A DNA stretch of 64,000 nt, from positions 1 to 64,000 of the IMG/VR virus record IMGVR_UViG_3300020180_000014; one strand, written 5' to 3'. A program made the position numbers and the translations under genes. Every line of letters begins with the position of its first letter. Position 1 is the first letter of the stretch. Below, piece by piece: positions 54,457 through 62,959 of the stretch. The notes beneath the pieces are model-generated. The model searched no databases. It had not been told where the DNA came from and worked only from the letters and a program-made list of their open reading frames with translations. Source of the DNA: a virus.

Positions 54457-54719
54457 GTAACACGCTCGAAGCGCTGGACGAGCGTCTCGCCGACCAGTGC
54501 CTTGCCCGTGAACGCGGCCAGTGCGCGCGTCCACACCGTCGCGTACTCGTCTTCGGCGTCACGGTAGTGCACGAGCGGTTCAAGGTCAGGCTCGTTCAAG
54601 CCGACCGCGACGACGAGGTACACACCGCCGTCCATCTTGTAGTGCTTGTACGTCTGCCCCGGCAGCACGCCGCAGTCACGGAGCTTCGCGAGCGCTTCGA
54701 CGACATCCTTGAAACTCAT
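54453..54719 (-). CDS. DUF1653 protein
   Basis: An 88-residue protein whose last 65 residues fit DUF1653 (YKHYKMDGGVYLVVAV, LVHYRDAEDEYATVWTRALA and a final RFERV). This is a common small domain in phage and bacteria of unknown function. Its start at 54719 overlaps the stop of the next upstream gene. Confidence 0.7.
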   Translation of the reverse strand: MSFKDVVEALAKLRDCGVLPGQTYKHYKMDGGVYLVVAVGLNEPDLEPLVHYRDAEDEYATVWTRALAAFTGKALVGETLVQRFERVT

Positions 54720-55015
54720 GACGGTCCTTCCCCGAGCTTCACCATCTCGGCGATCAGCCATGCGCCACAGGCCTCTTCGCTCGGTGGCTCGACGTTCTGC
54801 CGGAACCGCGACAGCGGCTGGTCGTGCGCTGCGAGCCACATCTCGTCGGGCCCAAGGCCACCACGCGACACGAGCACTTCGAGCGTTTGACTGTGGTTGC
54901 TCTCGGCACGCTCGCGGAACGTCTCCGCGAAGCTCCACGGGACATCGCGCGGCCATCGCGCAGTGACCTCGCGCGGGCACCGACTCTGGCCTCGGATGAC
55001 GGGGAAACGCTTCAC
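54716..55015 (-). CDS. unknown 99-aa protein
   Basis: ATG 55015 overlaps the upstream TGA. Basic start with WPRDVPWSFAETFRERAESN and helical end. No motif was recognised. Confidence 0.5.
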   Translation of the reverse strand: MKRFPVIRGQSRCPREVTARWPRDVPWSFAETFRERAESNHSQTLEVLVSRGGLGPDEMWLAAHDQPLSRFRQNVEPPSEEACGAWLIAEMVKLGEGPS

Positions 55016-55731
55016 GGCCCGGCGATCGTATCAAGATCGTCGAGCAGACGGTATGCGAACTCGTATTCCCCGGCCGACCACGCTGCCTCGAACGCCGCGC
55101 GCAAGTTCGCGTTCAGGTCCGTGGGCAGCGCCTTGCCTTTGAGCGCGTCTTTCACGCGCCAATAGAACATGTGCCCGATAATCTCGTCGGTCGGTTTTCC
55201 CGCGTACGCGAGCAGACCGCCGATGCGATTGAGTGTCCCACTCGCAGAGCCGTCAGCGGCACCGATCACCGGGTTGCTCGTCGCGAACTTGCGAATGAAC
55301 TCGGTCGCGCACTTCGCCGCTTCGCCGAGCCCGCTCCAGCTGAGCTGCGTACTTGCACCTTTGGGTGTACTCGCCGCACGATTGCACGCTTCGACGGTCC
55401 TGGAGCCCAAATATCCCGCGTACCAGTAGAGCCGCGTCAGCGGATGTTCGTCGGGTTGCCCGAAGTCTTCCGGTGGATCGGGCACGCGTCCTTCGACGAA
55501 CGCGGTGATGTAATCACACACGAACGACACATGGTCACGCGCGTTGGTGATCTCGGGCGAGTCCGCATTCAGTACAGGCATCGCCCAGTGCAGCAGCTCA
55601 CACGCCAGCGCAGCGGCGTTCATCGCGTCGTGCCAGGCCCACCGGAGCGCCATGTGCTCGATGGACAGCTCGACACGACGTTCCTGGATACGCACGACAC
55701 CGTGCGGGTTGCGAATGCCGTGCAGTGCCAT
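55012..55731 (-). CDS. unknown helical 239-aa protein
   Basis: All-helical with Trp/Ala-rich segments (MALRWAWHDAMNAAALACEL, LTRLYWYAGYLGSRTVEACN). No family was recognised. Overlaps its downstream neighbour by ATGA. Confidence 0.55.
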   Translation of the reverse strand: MALHGIRNPHGVVRIQERRVELSIEHMALRWAWHDAMNAAALACELLHWAMPVLNADSPEITNARDHVSFVCDYITAFVEGRVPDPPEDFGQPDEHPLTRLYWYAGYLGSRTVEACNRAASTPKGASTQLSWSGLGEAAKCATEFIRKFATSNPVIGAADGSASGTLNRIGGLLAYAGKPTDEIIGHMFYWRVKDALKGKALPTDLNANLRAAFEAAWSAGEYEFAYRLLDDLDTIAGP

Positions 55732-56088
55732 CTACTTCGCGGTCTCGCGGTTCTTGATCGCGTACAAGACAACCGGTTGGATGTCCATGCCCGGCTGCAC
55801 GACGCAGATGAAGTCCTCGTATGCTTCGACGTCCTCGACCTGACCGAACTCGTCGACCACCATCGGACGAATCGCGCGTGCCGGGATCTGTGCGACCTCG
55901 GGGTTCTGCGGAACGAACTCGACGAGCGCGAAGCATGCAAGCCCGAGCACGCGCTGCGGATCCTTGCCGTCCTGGAACACGGCGCGCCAGCCCTCAGCAG
56001 GGATGATCTGCGCGATCACGTACTCCGCGCCCTCGTCGTCACCTTCGCCCATTCCGAATAGATCCTGCTTCGCGTCTTGCTTGGCCAT
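55732..56088 (-). CDS. unknown 118-aa protein
   Basis: ATG 56088 (MAKQDAKQDLFGMGEGDDE). A beta-rich segment includes EYVIAQIIPAEGWRAVFQDG and FICVVQPGMDIQPVVLYAI. No family was recognised. Confidence 0.55.
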   Translation of the reverse strand: MAKQDAKQDLFGMGEGDDEGAEYVIAQIIPAEGWRAVFQDGKDPQRVLGLACFALVEFVPQNPEVAQIPARAIRPMVVDEFGQVEDVEAYEDFICVVQPGMDIQPVVLYAIKNRETAK

Positions 56089-56130
56089 ATAGTCTCGCTT
56101 TGTAGCTCGGGGTGGACCCGAACTCAAGCC

Positions 56131-56523
56131 TTAGCGCTTCGCGACTGTGATGTAGCTCTGCTTGATCTCTACGGCAACGGTCTTGACGCCGGGCCCACGC
56201 GTGGTCTGTACGACGCGTTGCTTGGGACCTTCCATGTAGACCTCGCCGCTGCTGTTCATGTCGTTCATGAACTGTCGATCGGCCGCTAGAATCGTCGCGC
56301 ACGCCGGACAGACGTGGAACGTGCCCTCGCTCGTGTTCACACGCCACAGTTCTTCTTCCATCGCCGAGCACCGCATGCAGCAGAACTCGCCGTTGGGGTC
56401 GATGTAGCGCCGGATCAACTCGCGCGCGAGCTTGTGGTCACAGGCAAGCCACGCTGCCTGTGCTGCAGCCAGCACGTCCATGAACCCGGTGCCGTCGGGC
56501 AGCGCGTCAGGCTCACGATGCAC
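56131..56523 (-). CDS. two-Cys-pair zinc protein
   Basis: A 130-residue protein from GTG 56523. Helix DVLAAAQAAWLACDHKLARE, then CCMRC and VCPACATIL pairs, and a beta C-terminus. Same arrangement as the 45113 and 48962 products, with a longer tail. Predicted zinc-binding protein. Confidence 0.6.
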   Translation of the reverse strand: MHREPDALPDGTGFMDVLAAAQAAWLACDHKLARELIRRYIDPNGEFCCMRCSAMEEELWRVNTSEGTFHVCPACATILAADRQFMNDMNSSGEVYMEGPKQRVVQTTRGPGVKTVAVEIKQSYITVAKR

Positions 56524-56866
56524 GGTAGCGCTCCCAGTTCACGGGCAGTATGCAGTTCTGCGGTGCACGCGCGAACATCGGACCGATCTGAGCATCCTGG
56601 TAGCCAGCAAGCCCGCAGCCTACGCGGGTCACCTCGTATGTCAGCTCGGGCGTGTCGCGCGCGAAGTCGAGGAACACCTCGACGCTGGCCTTGATGTCAT
56701 CGAGCGTTCTGGGACGCAGCTCGCGATCTTTCGTCGCGATGCCGTACGCGTTGCCCATCAGGCCCTCGGCAACGCCGTAGACGGCGCCGTGCTTGCGCCG
56801 TGCTTCGAGCGCAGCACCCGCACCGTGGCGTCCCGCGAGGTTGGATCCGAAGACGAAGATTTTCAA
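56513..56866 (-). CDS. macro-like domain protein
   Basis: A 117-residue protein. It starts MKIFVFGS-NLAGRHGAGAA and has AYGIATKD, a central helix and VTRVGCGLAGYQDAQIG-PMF. The GSNLAGxHGAGAA and GCGLAGY loops resemble the phage macro-like family that may bind ADP-ribose. A writer-like enzyme (53959) lies in the same region. ADP-ribose binding is inference. Confidence 0.65.
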   Translation of the reverse strand: MKIFVFGSNLAGRHGAGAALEARRKHGAVYGVAEGLMGNAYGIATKDRELRPRTLDDIKASVEVFLDFARDTPELTYEVTRVGCGLAGYQDAQIGPMFARAPQNCILPVNWERYRAS

Positions 56867-57312
56867 TCAACACCTCCGGCTATCTTGATAGCGCATGCAC
56901 GTTGGACAGCGAGCGCGTTTCGCTTGTTCTTGTACAACACTGTCTGTGCAAGATAGCGTTTGCGGCCCCGCAAACTTTGCAAGTTGTCCCCGGTCCACTC
57001 GATGCCGTCGGCAGCTAACGCTAAGGTTGCAACCTGCGCACTATAGTGCGGACCTTCACGACGAATGTTGCACACAGTTTCAATGATCTGTGCGGACATC
57101 TTGAACCACTCGCCATGCAACCGTTCAGCTGCGAACAGCTCATGGAAATGTTTTTCTACGTACGTGTACCCTGCGACGTCGGCGATCAACATCAAGTGAT
57201 GCGCATTCTGATTTTGTAGTTCGTAGACGCGCTGTTCCAGGTTACGTGTCTTGCCGATTTTGACACGCTGTAGATCACCGGTTGCGACGAAATACACACG
57301 GTCCGCGTTCAC
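56863..57312 (-). CDS. GIY-YIG-related (T5orf172/MUG113) domain protein
   Basis: A 149-residue protein. Residues 5-75 fit the MUG113/T5orf172 group of GIY-YIG-like domains: VYFVATGDLQRVKIGKT, NLEQRVYELQNQNAH, EKHFHELFAAERLHGEWF. The C-terminal half is helical. These domains are common in phage as nucleases or DNA-binding partners. GTG in a GTGA overlap. Confidence 0.65.
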   Translation of the reverse strand: MNADRVYFVATGDLQRVKIGKTRNLEQRVYELQNQNAHHLMLIADVAGYTYVEKHFHELFAAERLHGEWFKMSAQIIETVCNIRREGPHYSAQVATLALAADGIEWTGDNLQSLRGRKRYLAQTVLYKNKRNALAVQRACAIKIAGGVD

Positions 57313-57842
57313 GGCGTCGCGCTCTTCATGAGTTCGTCGTACTTGAACTTGTCGCCGAGCGCGTCCTTGATCGTCGTCATCTCTTCGGACAATCGCAGCA
57401 GCAGTTGGTTGTACAGGTACACGTAGCGCGGCACCGCCACACGACCCTCGACGAACTGCTTGCCCAGATCTGTGATCTTGTAGCGGCCGACGCGGTCACT
57501 ACCATCGTCGCGATCACCGGCCGCACGTTCGAGCAAGCCCCAGTAGCGGAGCTTGACGACGTCGCCGCCTGCGATCGAGCTGTCGCGCTTGACCTTCACC
57601 AAGAACGCCGCGACGTGCAGCCAGTCGGCGCGCGGGTGCGTCTTGAAGTACTGGTAGATCAGCACGAGCGCGAGCGCCATCGTCGAGTTCAGCTTGCGCT
57701 TGTAGACTTTCGCAAACTGTCCGCAACACGGACACGTGACGCCGTCGCGCAGGTTCGTTTGCACGAACGCCTTGGCGCTTTCGAGTTCTGTGCCCTGAAA
57801 GCTCGTCGGGATCGGTCCGTCTTCGTCGTCGTCGGTGTCCAT
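57309..57842 (-). CDS. zinc/winged-helix-like protein
   Basis: A 177-residue protein from ATG 57842. An acidic start is followed by TCPCCGQF, a helix, and a winged-helix-like order (VKLRYWGLLERAAGDRD, GRYKITDLGKQFVEG). A regulator is plausible. Not a named family. Confidence 0.55.
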   Translation of the reverse strand: MDTDDDEDGPIPTSFQGTELESAKAFVQTNLRDGVTCPCCGQFAKVYKRKLNSTMALALVLIYQYFKTHPRADWLHVAAFLVKVKRDSSIAGGDVVKLRYWGLLERAAGDRDDGSDRVGRYKITDLGKQFVEGRVAVPRYVYLYNQLLLRLSEEMTTIKDALGDKFKYDELMKSATP

Positions 57843-57844
57843 GG

Positions 57845-58543
57845 TTACCTCGTCGTGTAGCGCCAACCCTCGATCGCGATCAGCACGGTCGACGGCGATT
57901 CGTCTTCTAGCTGTTGCCGCGTCATCAGGACTTCGAGCAGTGTGTACCCAGGGAACCACCAGAAGCATGGCATCGCATCAACGGTGAGTGCCCACAGCTT
58001 GCCGTCGTGCAGGATGCGATTCTCGCCGATGTTGGTGAATCGAATGCGTGTCGCCTTGAGCATCTTCGGAATCACGCGTGCCCACACTGTTGTGACGAGC
58101 CACGTCTCGCCGCCGTGCGGCTTCACTTCCCAGCGATTCTCTTCGCCGATCAGTCCTCGGGTGTCGATAGCCTCGGCGAGGCTGAGCGAGTGCAGGTTCC
58201 GTGGATCGAACTGCCCACCCGGTGCGAGCGCGCGTAGCAGCGCGAACGGCACGGAGAACGGCGATACGCGACCGGGTCGCGCGCGATCGACGAGCCTGCG
58301 ATCGGCTGGTCGTTCGCCGTAGAGTGCCTGCACCGCGAAGTCGCGGAGCGCATCGACGGACTTCCACGGCCCGACGGCCGACTGCAGTACAGCTTCAGCG
58401 GCTTCGAGAAACTTCTGATCGTCGAGCGTCCGCGTGACCAACGTCGTCGTGTCGAGCCCGAAGAAGTCACGGATGAAGTGAAACAGCTCGGTGACGACCT
58501 CTTGACGCTGTTCGATCGTCTCGTTCGTGCGCGCGACCCTCAC
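57845..58543 (-). CDS. unknown 232-aa protein
   Basis: GTG 58543 in GTGA overlap. Mixed alpha/beta with FHFIRDFFGLDTTTLVTRTL, LIGEENRWEVKPHGGETWLV and a Trp-rich end (CFWWFPGYTLLEV). No motif was recognised. Confidence 0.5.
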   Translation of the reverse strand: MRVARTNETIEQRQEVVTELFHFIRDFFGLDTTTLVTRTLDDQKFLEAAEAVLQSAVGPWKSVDALRDFAVQALYGERPADRRLVDRARPGRVSPFSVPFALLRALAPGGQFDPRNLHSLSLAEAIDTRGLIGEENRWEVKPHGGETWLVTTVWARVIPKMLKATRIRFTNIGENRILHDGKLWALTVDAMPCFWWFPGYTLLEVLMTRQQLEDESPSTVLIAIEGWRYTTR

Positions 58544-58908
58544 GGTTCGCTCACTGCGATCTTCGCACCTGTCACGAGTGCCTGCATGACCATGTTGCGC
58601 AGGTCGGGCCGACAGTTCTCGCACGTCAAACCGTGGCGCCAGTCCAGTTTCTCGTCGGTGATCGTCGCATCGAGCAGGTCGTGCGCCGTCTTCGTGCGTA
58701 GGAACAGATCAACACGATCGGGCGCATCGAAGCTGTCACGAGCCTGAAAGTGCACACCGAAGCACAGCTCGACGCAGAACACGCGCGAGCAGACCGGGCA
58801 CTCGATCGCCTCGTTCGCCTCGCCACAGAGCGCGCAGAGTGGTTCGAGGATGACACCTTGGCCGTTCGCCAGCTCGCCGATGACACGATGGGGCTGGTGC
58901 GGGTTCAC
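58540..58908 (-). CDS. zinc-finger protein
   Basis: A 122-residue protein from GTG 58908 (GTGA overlap). Two CxxC pairs (CALCGEANEAIECPVCSRVF) with CVELCFGVHF form a FYVE/ZnF-like cross-brace pattern, and a fourth pair CENC follows near the C-terminus. A structural zinc domain for binding protein or nucleic acid. Confidence 0.65.
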   Translation of the reverse strand: MNPHQPHRVIGELANGQGVILEPLCALCGEANEAIECPVCSRVFCVELCFGVHFQARDSFDAPDRVDLFLRTKTAHDLLDATITDEKLDWRHGLTCENCRPDLRNMVMQALVTGAKIAVSEP

Positions 58909-59423
58909 GATGCAACTCCAGGCGCCAGCAGACGTCGCAGCTCGTTCGGGTTGATCCTGTGAATCGGGCGCCGCAGCTTGTCCGCGTAGTTCACCGTGCC
59001 TGCCGTTCCGCCCTGTGAACCGTCGAAGCACGCGATCAGATCGCTGCAGTGATCGACCATCCACTCGTTGCGGGCCTGCATCTTCCACCGCTCGTACGAA
59101 CCCGGCGTCACCATCACGACCTCGTACGCGAGCTTGAGCAGCTTCTGGTAGTACGCCCGCGCCTCCGGGGGCCACTGGCTATCCTGGCCTTCGCACGGCA
59201 CCGCTGCGATGAACGGGATGCCCATGTCGACGCAGACATCGGCCAGATCCTGGTCGAATCCGAGCGCCATGCCGCTGATCACGTGGATCGGCTGCAGTGC
59301 GAGCAGCTTGGTGCGCGTCTGTGCCTTCACCCAAGCGCGCAACGGGTTCAGCTTGTGATGCCCCGAATAGTCGCCGATCCAGAGCTTGTCGGGTCGATGT
59401 CCTGTACCTGCGACGATGCTCAT
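58905..59423 (-). CDS. SLOG/DUF1273-like (YpsA-type) protein
   Basis: A 172-residue protein with TGHRPDKL, ISGMALGFDQDLAD, GIPFIAAVPCEGQDSQWP and DGSQGGTAGTV, the pattern of the YpsA/DUF1273 branch of the SLOG superfamily, nucleotide-binding Rossmann folds linked to defence or nucleotide-derivative signalling. ATG in an overlap with the upstream gene. Confidence 0.75.
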   Translation of the reverse strand: MSIVAGTGHRPDKLWIGDYSGHHKLNPLRAWVKAQTRTKLLALQPIHVISGMALGFDQDLADVCVDMGIPFIAAVPCEGQDSQWPPEARAYYQKLLKLAYEVVMVTPGSYERWKMQARNEWMVDHCSDLIACFDGSQGGTAGTVNYADKLRRPIHRINPNELRRLLAPGVAS

Positions 59424-59764
59424 GCTTCTCCCCTAGGTGCGTACAGCGCATCGGCCATGTCATCACGGTCGATGATGCGCAAGAACAGCTCAGCGGCGAA
59501 CCGCGACTCACGAGCATCACAAGCAGCTTCGAGTGCGAGCCGCTCGTCTTCGTTGACGACGGTCGAGAACTTGAGCGACACCCACTCGGGCGGGTGATTG
59601 AACTGGATCTGCGCTTCACGTGCGCGCAGGTCAACCGCGAGCGCAAACTTGCCCCACTCGTTGTGGACGAACCGGTTCAGGTCACGGATGACATCGCTCG
59701 ACCACCAGTCGACTTGGTTGCCGTTCGCACAGCGCCAGCTGAACCATCGCTCGCCGCCGCTCAT
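59420..59764 (-). CDS. unknown 114-aa protein
   Basis: ATG 59764 in ATGA overlap. Trp/Asn-rich start (GGERWFSWRCANGNQVDWWS) then helical. No motif was recognised. Confidence 0.5.
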   Translation of the reverse strand: MSGGERWFSWRCANGNQVDWWSSDVIRDLNRFVHNEWGKFALAVDLRAREAQIQFNHPPEWVSLKFSTVVNEDERLALEAACDARESRFAAELFLRIIDRDDMADALYAPRGEA

Positions 59765-60135
59765 GCTGCAGCTCGCTGTCGCCATGCGGTTAGCACAGCT
59801 TCGAGCGCCGAGAGTACGTTGTCGGCCGTTGCGTCACCGCGAACGCCGACATCGATCAGCTCGTAGAGCTTGTCGATCGTCCGCTCGTCGAATGCGCCAT
59901 CCGGTGGCGCCTGCCCGGTCTGCGATGGGTAGCCCATGACCGCTGAGTGCTTGTTGCACGCATAGCTGCAGAACACACTGACGTTGCCGTGTCCGCGTGA
60001 CTCGTAGAGCAGCCAGCCCTCGGGCAACTTCCACGTGAAGCTCGTCTTGTTCCATGCCTCGCCGATGTACGCCGATGCGTTCACGGACCTTTTGCAACCG
60101 TTGCAAACGAGGTAGCCACGGACGTACGCGGGCAT
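59761..60135 (-). CDS. zinc-binding protein (Cys pairs)
   Basis: A 124-residue protein. CNGCKRSVN near residue 11 and FCSYACNKH at about 54-62 form a zinc site resembling MYM-type or other short zinc fingers. The C-terminal half is helical. Overlaps its neighbours on both sides. Confidence 0.55.
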   Translation of the reverse strand: MPAYVRGYLVCNGCKRSVNASAYIGEAWNKTSFTWKLPEGWLLYESRGHGNVSVFCSYACNKHSAVMGYPSQTGQAPPDGAFDERTIDKLYELIDVGVRGDATADNVLSALEAVLTAWRQRAAA

Positions 60136-60464
60136 CAGCGCTTCCTCTTCTTGAGCTTGCGTACGCGGTCGAGCTTGAGTGTCGACGCCCGACGACGAAT
60201 GACCGTCGCCGCGCTGTAACGGTTCGCAGCGAACGCGAGCGCCTTCGCGACTGGACAATCGAGGTAGACCTTGCATGCGCAGTTCGCGACCCAGATGATC
60301 GCGCCGCCGTCACTCTCCGGTGCTGGTCCAACGAACGCGAGCCCGGAGTCACCGTTGTCACGAACCCAACGACCGTCGTGCTCACGAAGACGTAGGATCG
60401 ATCCGTGAACCGACGGTGGCCGACACTTTGGATGCGTCTTGCGTGGTACGCAGCGAGCCTTCAC
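60135..60464 (-). CDS. small basic protein
   Basis: A 109-residue protein from GTG 60464 (GTGA overlap). It has several Cys (ARCVPRKTHPKC, VANCACKVYLDCP) and a very basic C-terminus (RRRASTLKLDRVRKLKKRKR). Nucleic-acid binding likely. No family. Confidence 0.55.
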   Translation of the reverse strand: MKARCVPRKTHPKCRPPSVHGSILRLREHDGRWVRDNGDSGLAFVGPAPESDGGAIIWVANCACKVYLDCPVAKALAFAANRYSAATVIRRRASTLKLDRVRKLKKRKR

Positions 60465-61090
60465 GCGAAGTAGTCCTTGTGCGCGAGCTTGTGCACCTCG
60501 TTGATGACCTCGCGATCCTCGGGCAGGTGCGTCGTTGCACGCTCGCAGGCAGTGTGAATCCCCCGCTGCAGCTCCTTGATCGCCTCGTACAGCGTCTTCA
60601 CACCGCCGATCACACCGCTGACGGTGCGCTTCGTCGCGCGTGGCATGAACGGTCCGATGCCCGCGAGCACATCGTCGAGGAATTGCCGATCCGTGAGCGC
60701 TTGCTGGAACAGTGGTTCGTGCTCGGCGATCGCAGCCTTCAGTGTCCCGACCTCGGCGAGTAGTACACCGCGCTGGTTCAACGCCTCGCCGACCTCGGAG
60801 TCGAGCGGAACGCTCTGCGAGAGCTTGGCGACCATCTCCAGCAGCTCGTCGCGGCGTTTGCGACAAGGCATGTGCAGGTCGACGCCGACCGTACCGACCG
60901 TATACGGCTGCCAGATGTGCCCGCAGTTGTGGCAGAGGTGTTTGCGGTGCGAGATCGTGGTTGCCCACTCGTCCTGGTCGACGTGCTGTGCCTTGCACTC
61001 CGGGCAGTGGATCTCGACGGGCACGAATGCGTCGCGAGCCTGTTGAACGGCTTCACGCAGTCGGGTCAGTTCATAATCGACGTCACTCAT
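60461..61090 (-). CDS. zinc-ribbon and coiled-coil protein
   Basis: A 209-residue protein from ATG 61090. An N-terminal coiled coil precedes a zinc ribbon (IHCPECKAQHVDQDEWATT then CHNCGHIW) and a long helical C-terminus with KRRDELLEMVAKLSQSV. No enzyme motif. Overlaps both neighbours. Confidence 0.55.
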   Translation of the reverse strand: MSDVDYELTRLREAVQQARDAFVPVEIHCPECKAQHVDQDEWATTISHRKHLCHNCGHIWQPYTVGTVGVDLHMPCRKRRDELLEMVAKLSQSVPLDSEVGEALNQRGVLLAEVGTLKAAIAEHEPLFQQALTDRQFLDDVLAGIGPFMPRATKRTVSGVIGGVKTLYEAIKELQRGIHTACERATTHLPEDREVINEVHKLAHKDYFA

Positions 61091-61470
61091 GCTGCAGACT
61101 CCTGTACGGCAGGTTCTTCGTCGTCGGGTGGGAAGATGTTGTCGCCAGCGGATTCGATCGCTCCGTCGCATTCTTGTAGTAGGTCGACTTGCCCCGCGAC
61201 GGACTCTTCGATCACGGTCATCGCGCGGCGCAACAGCGTGCACAGCTCCGTGACCTGTTCGTACGATTCCTTCTGTAACTCTTTCAGGCGTTGTTCCGGC
61301 GTCGGCAACGGCGCCGACACCACGACCGTGAAGTTCTTCTCGACGATCACGCTCGCGAACCGTGCTTCACGCGGTCCGTACAAGTTCAACTTGATCATCT
61401 CCTGCGCCGGGCGCGCGTACAGCTGAAGCACCTCGCGAGCTTCGCGAAGCAGTGATGCGTCGATCGTCAT
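61087..61470 (-). CDS. unknown 127-aa helical protein
   Basis: ATG 61470 in ATGA overlap. Starts MTIDASLLREAREVLQLYAR, then a beta segment and helices, ends acidic. No motif was recognised. Confidence 0.5.
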   Translation of the reverse strand: MTIDASLLREAREVLQLYARPAQEMIKLNLYGPREARFASVIVEKNFTVVVSAPLPTPEQRLKELQKESYEQVTELCTLLRRAMTVIEESVAGQVDLLQECDGAIESAGDNIFPPDDEEPAVQESAA

Positions 61471-61844
61471 GTGAGAATTGCTCGGAGCTTCTCGGGAACG
61501 AGCAAAGGTGGCTCGTTGCCGATCCACGTCAAGTCGAAGATGCGGAGCTGTGCAGCGATCGCGACAACAGACTCGTCCTGCATACCGTTCGACACACGAC
61601 CACCGCACATCCAGAACTCCTTACAGCACGGGATGATCGCCTTGTTCATTTCCATGCCGTGCTTGCGGTGTTCGGGGTTGAAGTCGTCGAGGACTTCCAC
61701 GGTGATCAGCCAGTCGGCGACGACGGCAACGTCCGGGAAGTTGTCGTAGATCCACCGGACCCAACGTTTTGCACGCGCAATGTTGGCGGTAACACCTTCA
61801 GGTGTCGGTGCTCCAAGTGGATGCGCGAAGTAGATAACTCTCAT
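61467..61844 (-). CDS. nucleoside 2-deoxyribosyltransferase-like protein
   Basis: A 125-residue protein with MRVIYFAHPLGA, NIARAKRWVRWIYDNFPDVA, VADWLITVEVLDD, GMEMNKAII and WMCGGRVSNGMQDE, the layout of the nucleoside 2-deoxyribosyltransferase/DUF4406 superfamily. A role in base exchange, or in cleaving nucleotides, is plausible beside ThyX-like and SLOG proteins. Confidence 0.7.
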   Translation of the reverse strand: MRVIYFAHPLGAPTPEGVTANIARAKRWVRWIYDNFPDVAVVADWLITVEVLDDFNPEHRKHGMEMNKAIIPCCKEFWMCGGRVSNGMQDESVVAIAAQLRIFDLTWIGNEPPLLVPEKLRAILT

Positions 61845-62956
61845 GCGACGTTTCCTTCTGTGTTGCGCTTGCTGCGCTTGGGGGTGTTTTCCAAGCCAGC
61901 GGTCGGTGTGGGGTTCGATTCTTCGGTGACTTCCCAGAGCGTCTCGACGCCGCCGAACTCGCGATAGCACTCGTCATAGATCGCCTGCACGGCACGACCT
62001 GCAGGTGACAGGTCTGGCGCCGGGATACGAAAACGCCACGGGTAGCTCTCATCCGATACGGCGTATTCGGCGCTCTCGATCTTGTGCATCAGCTCCTCGT
62101 GCGACCACGACGGGATGCACAGCGGGTTGTAGACGCTCCAGAGCAAATCGAAGGCCTCGTCGCTGTAGAGGCAGTAGCCGCGAATCAGCAAGATCGTCGT
62201 CTTCAGGCACGCGCCGTGGCCGTTCTGTCCCGAGATCGCGGGCTTCGCCTCGCGGATCATCGTGTCGCGCGCGACGAGTACGCGACGCCAGCGTGGCCAG
62301 CCGTCAGCTTCGAGCGCTGTCTCTGTCGGACGGCCCGCATTCGGATCGATCGCGATCTGGCGCGTCTTCTGCGACGTCGCGAGCTTGATCAACCACGATG
62401 GCATCGAGGCGACGGGGGTGCTCGGGTTGCGCCACGCGTACTGCGCACCCGTCGGGTGAATGCTTGGCGCCGCGACGATCAGACCGCCCTCGGCGCGGAT
62501 GTCGATCCCCGGCGCCATCTTGGTGCGGTTGCGGATCTTGTCCATCTCGAAGTCGTCGTCGACGATGAACAGGAAGTGCTCGCCGCCGCCTTCGCGGCCC
62601 GTAGTCTGGCGTAGCGTCTCGGGCAACGGCTCGTACATCTGTTCGAGCGCAGCGAGGCTCTCACGGCCGATCTCACCGTCGATGTCGATCGCGACCAAGC
62701 GCACGAGCCCCCCAGTTACGAGCCCGACATTGGCGCGGGGCCAGACCCGCCACCACTGTGCGACGAGCACGACGTCGTTCGACGCTGTCTCGCGCCAGTT
62801 CTTGATCATCGGATGCTTGCCGGGCGTGCCGCAGTCCGCACGCTTCCAGCAACCACACACAGGCTGCTCGCCGGTCTCGCGCACGTTGTACAGCGGGATC
62901 ACGCGCCAGTTCCGGCGCGCGTACTCCACTGCAACCATGCCGAACGGCGAGAGCAT
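61841..62956 (-). CDS. primase-polymerase (prim-pol) protein
   Basis: A 371-residue protein. The N-terminal domain has the prim-pol landmarks: a Cys-containing PVCGCWKRADCGTPGKHP, the DxD pair in VAIDIDGE (Asp91, Asp93), GGEHFLF with His127 and GIDIRAEGGLIVAAPS with Asp152. The C-terminal half is helical. It is the likely replication-initiation enzyme of the element. ATG start four bases inside the stop of the 62960 gene region. Confidence 0.8.
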   Translation of the reverse strand: MLSPFGMVAVEYARRNWRVIPLYNVRETGEQPVCGCWKRADCGTPGKHPMIKNWRETASNDVVLVAQWWRVWPRANVGLVTGGLVRLVAIDIDGEIGRESLAALEQMYEPLPETLRQTTGREGGGEHFLFIVDDDFEMDKIRNRTKMAPGIDIRAEGGLIVAAPSIHPTGAQYAWRNPSTPVASMPSWLIKLATSQKTRQIAIDPNAGRPTETALEADGWPRWRRVLVARDTMIREAKPAISGQNGHGACLKTTILLIRGYCLYSDEAFDLLWSVYNPLCIPSWSHEELMHKIESAEYAVSDESYPWRFRIPAPDLSPAGRAVQAIYDECYREFGGVETLWEVTEESNPTPTAGLENTPKRSKRNTEGNVA

Positions 62957-62959
62957 GAG

